NCBI GenBank assembly: GCA_015075515.1
Contig: JABTUE010000001.1
Span: 62,001 to 126,000, forward strand
Direction: 5' to 3'
DNA from: Planctomycetota bacterium
Lineage (GTDB): Bacteria > Planctomycetota > UBA8742 > UBA2392
DNA length: 64,000 nucleotides
Of this stretch, positions 63,808 to 64,000 are shown piece after piece (position 1 is the stretch's first letter; each line of letters starts with the position of its first letter). A program made the position numbers and the translations under genes. The notes under the pieces were generated by a model. It was not told the DNA's origin. It was given only the letters and a program-made list of their open reading frames with translations, and made no database searches.

Positions 63808-64000
63808 ACACTGGTCCACTGAAGATCACACCCAAGGGCGACCGCGAACTTGTGATAACCCGCGAGTTTGCCGCGCCGCGCAAACTTGTGTTCGACGCCT
63901 ATACAAAGCCCGAACTGATCCGGCGCTGGTTGACCGGTCTTGATGGCTGGACCTTTGACGTCTGTGAGGTGGATCTGCGCGTGGGCGGCAAGTACCGCTG
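63804..64000 (+). CDS. SRPBCC/AHSA1-domain protein (3' partial)
   Basis: Only the first 65 codons are inside the window. They read MNTGPLKITPKGDRELVITREFAAPRKLVFDAYTKPELIRRWLTG (in parts) and then FDVCEVDLRVGGKYR, the start of an Aha1-type SRPBCC domain. It is translationally coupled to the upstream ArsR gene (4-base overlap) and AAAGGAAAG provides a ribosome site. It is of the same family as the protein at 4828-5598 but not closely similar. Confidence 0.9.
   Translation, partial: MNTGPLKITPKGDRELVITREFAAPRKLVFDAYTKPELIRRWLTGLDGWTFDVCEVDLRVGGKYR

Noticed and set aside
1..64000. CRISPR arrays, insertion sequences, prophage or toxin-antitoxin genes
   Set aside because: No regularly spaced repeats with unique spacers, no transposase or integrase motifs and no phage structural proteins were found on either strand.

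Overview
The window is a GC-rich, densely coded stretch of a Gram-negative-type bacterial chromosome. The best guess at origin is a member or relative of the Planctomycetota. The reasons are two cytochrome-c-like DUF1549/DUF1553 proteins, a Ser/Thr kinase fused to an FGE-sulfatase-like domain, two ECF sigma/anti-sigma pairs, very large secreted proteins with Ig-like and Kelch repeats, and outer-membrane porins. This assignment is inferred from gene families, not from a marker gene. Many genes have no convincing Shine-Dalgarno sequence. At several loci a -10-like hexamer ends 6 to 8 bases before the start codon, which suggests leaderless mRNAs.

Layout. 1-4.4 kb: 3' end of a phosphate-selective porin, then a same-strand run of a C45-type acyltransferase, a B12-binding radical SAM protein and a polytopic membrane protein. 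4.4-6.2 kb (minus): small membrane protein and an ArsR-like regulator translationally coupled to an AHSA1/SRPBCC protein. 6.3-9.7 kb: ECF sigma factor, an anti-sigma-like protein carrying four EF-hands, a terminator, a single-span protein and a PhzF-family isomerase. 9.9-21.6 kb: three large consecutive genes, an Ig/Kelch lipoprotein, a kinase-FGE receptor and a lipoprotein with a caspase-like domain lacking the usual His. 21.6-28.6 kb (minus): DUF1549/1553 protein, TPR protein, exonuclease III, outer-membrane protein, second DUF1549/1553 protein. 28.8-33.7 kb (plus): cation/proton antiporter with TrkA-N domain, proS, TPR protein. 33.7-41.1 kb (minus): large envelope protein, an isolated nuoN, and a carboxypeptidase-regulatory-repeat protein ending in an NBR1-like Ig domain. 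41.2-46.5 kb (plus): rpmE-prfA, then an SNF2 helicase and SWIM-finger protein pair. 46.5-46.8 kb: tRNA-Arg(CCG) with a duplicated 3' end and hairpin repeats. 46.8-52.7 kb (minus): NIL-domain protein, purA, purine nucleoside phosphorylase, DUF167 protein, secreted protein, FHA-GAF-sigma54 activator. 53-54.9 kb (plus): GAF-GGDEF cyclase. 54.9-58.5 kb (minus): second ECF sigma/zinc-finger anti-sigma pair and a second TPR protein paralogous to the one at 32.4 kb. 58.6-63.4 kb (plus): leuACDB behind a regulatory leader. 63.4-64 kb: a second ArsR/AHSA1 pair, cut by the window end.

The most striking element is the leuACDB leader (about 58580-58871). It appears to contain two complete transcription attenuators in series. 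Each has a 19-codon leader peptide with a leucine run, a 1:2 and a 2:3 (antiterminator) pairing, and a Rho-independent terminator with a T tract. The two peptides share an L-L-L-A-P...R-G-A core, so the module looks duplicated. The first AUG lies where transcription from the predicted promoter would begin.

Two sensory themes recur: ECF sigma factors held by membrane-anchored anti-sigma proteins, and ArsR-type repressors coupled to SRPBCC proteins.
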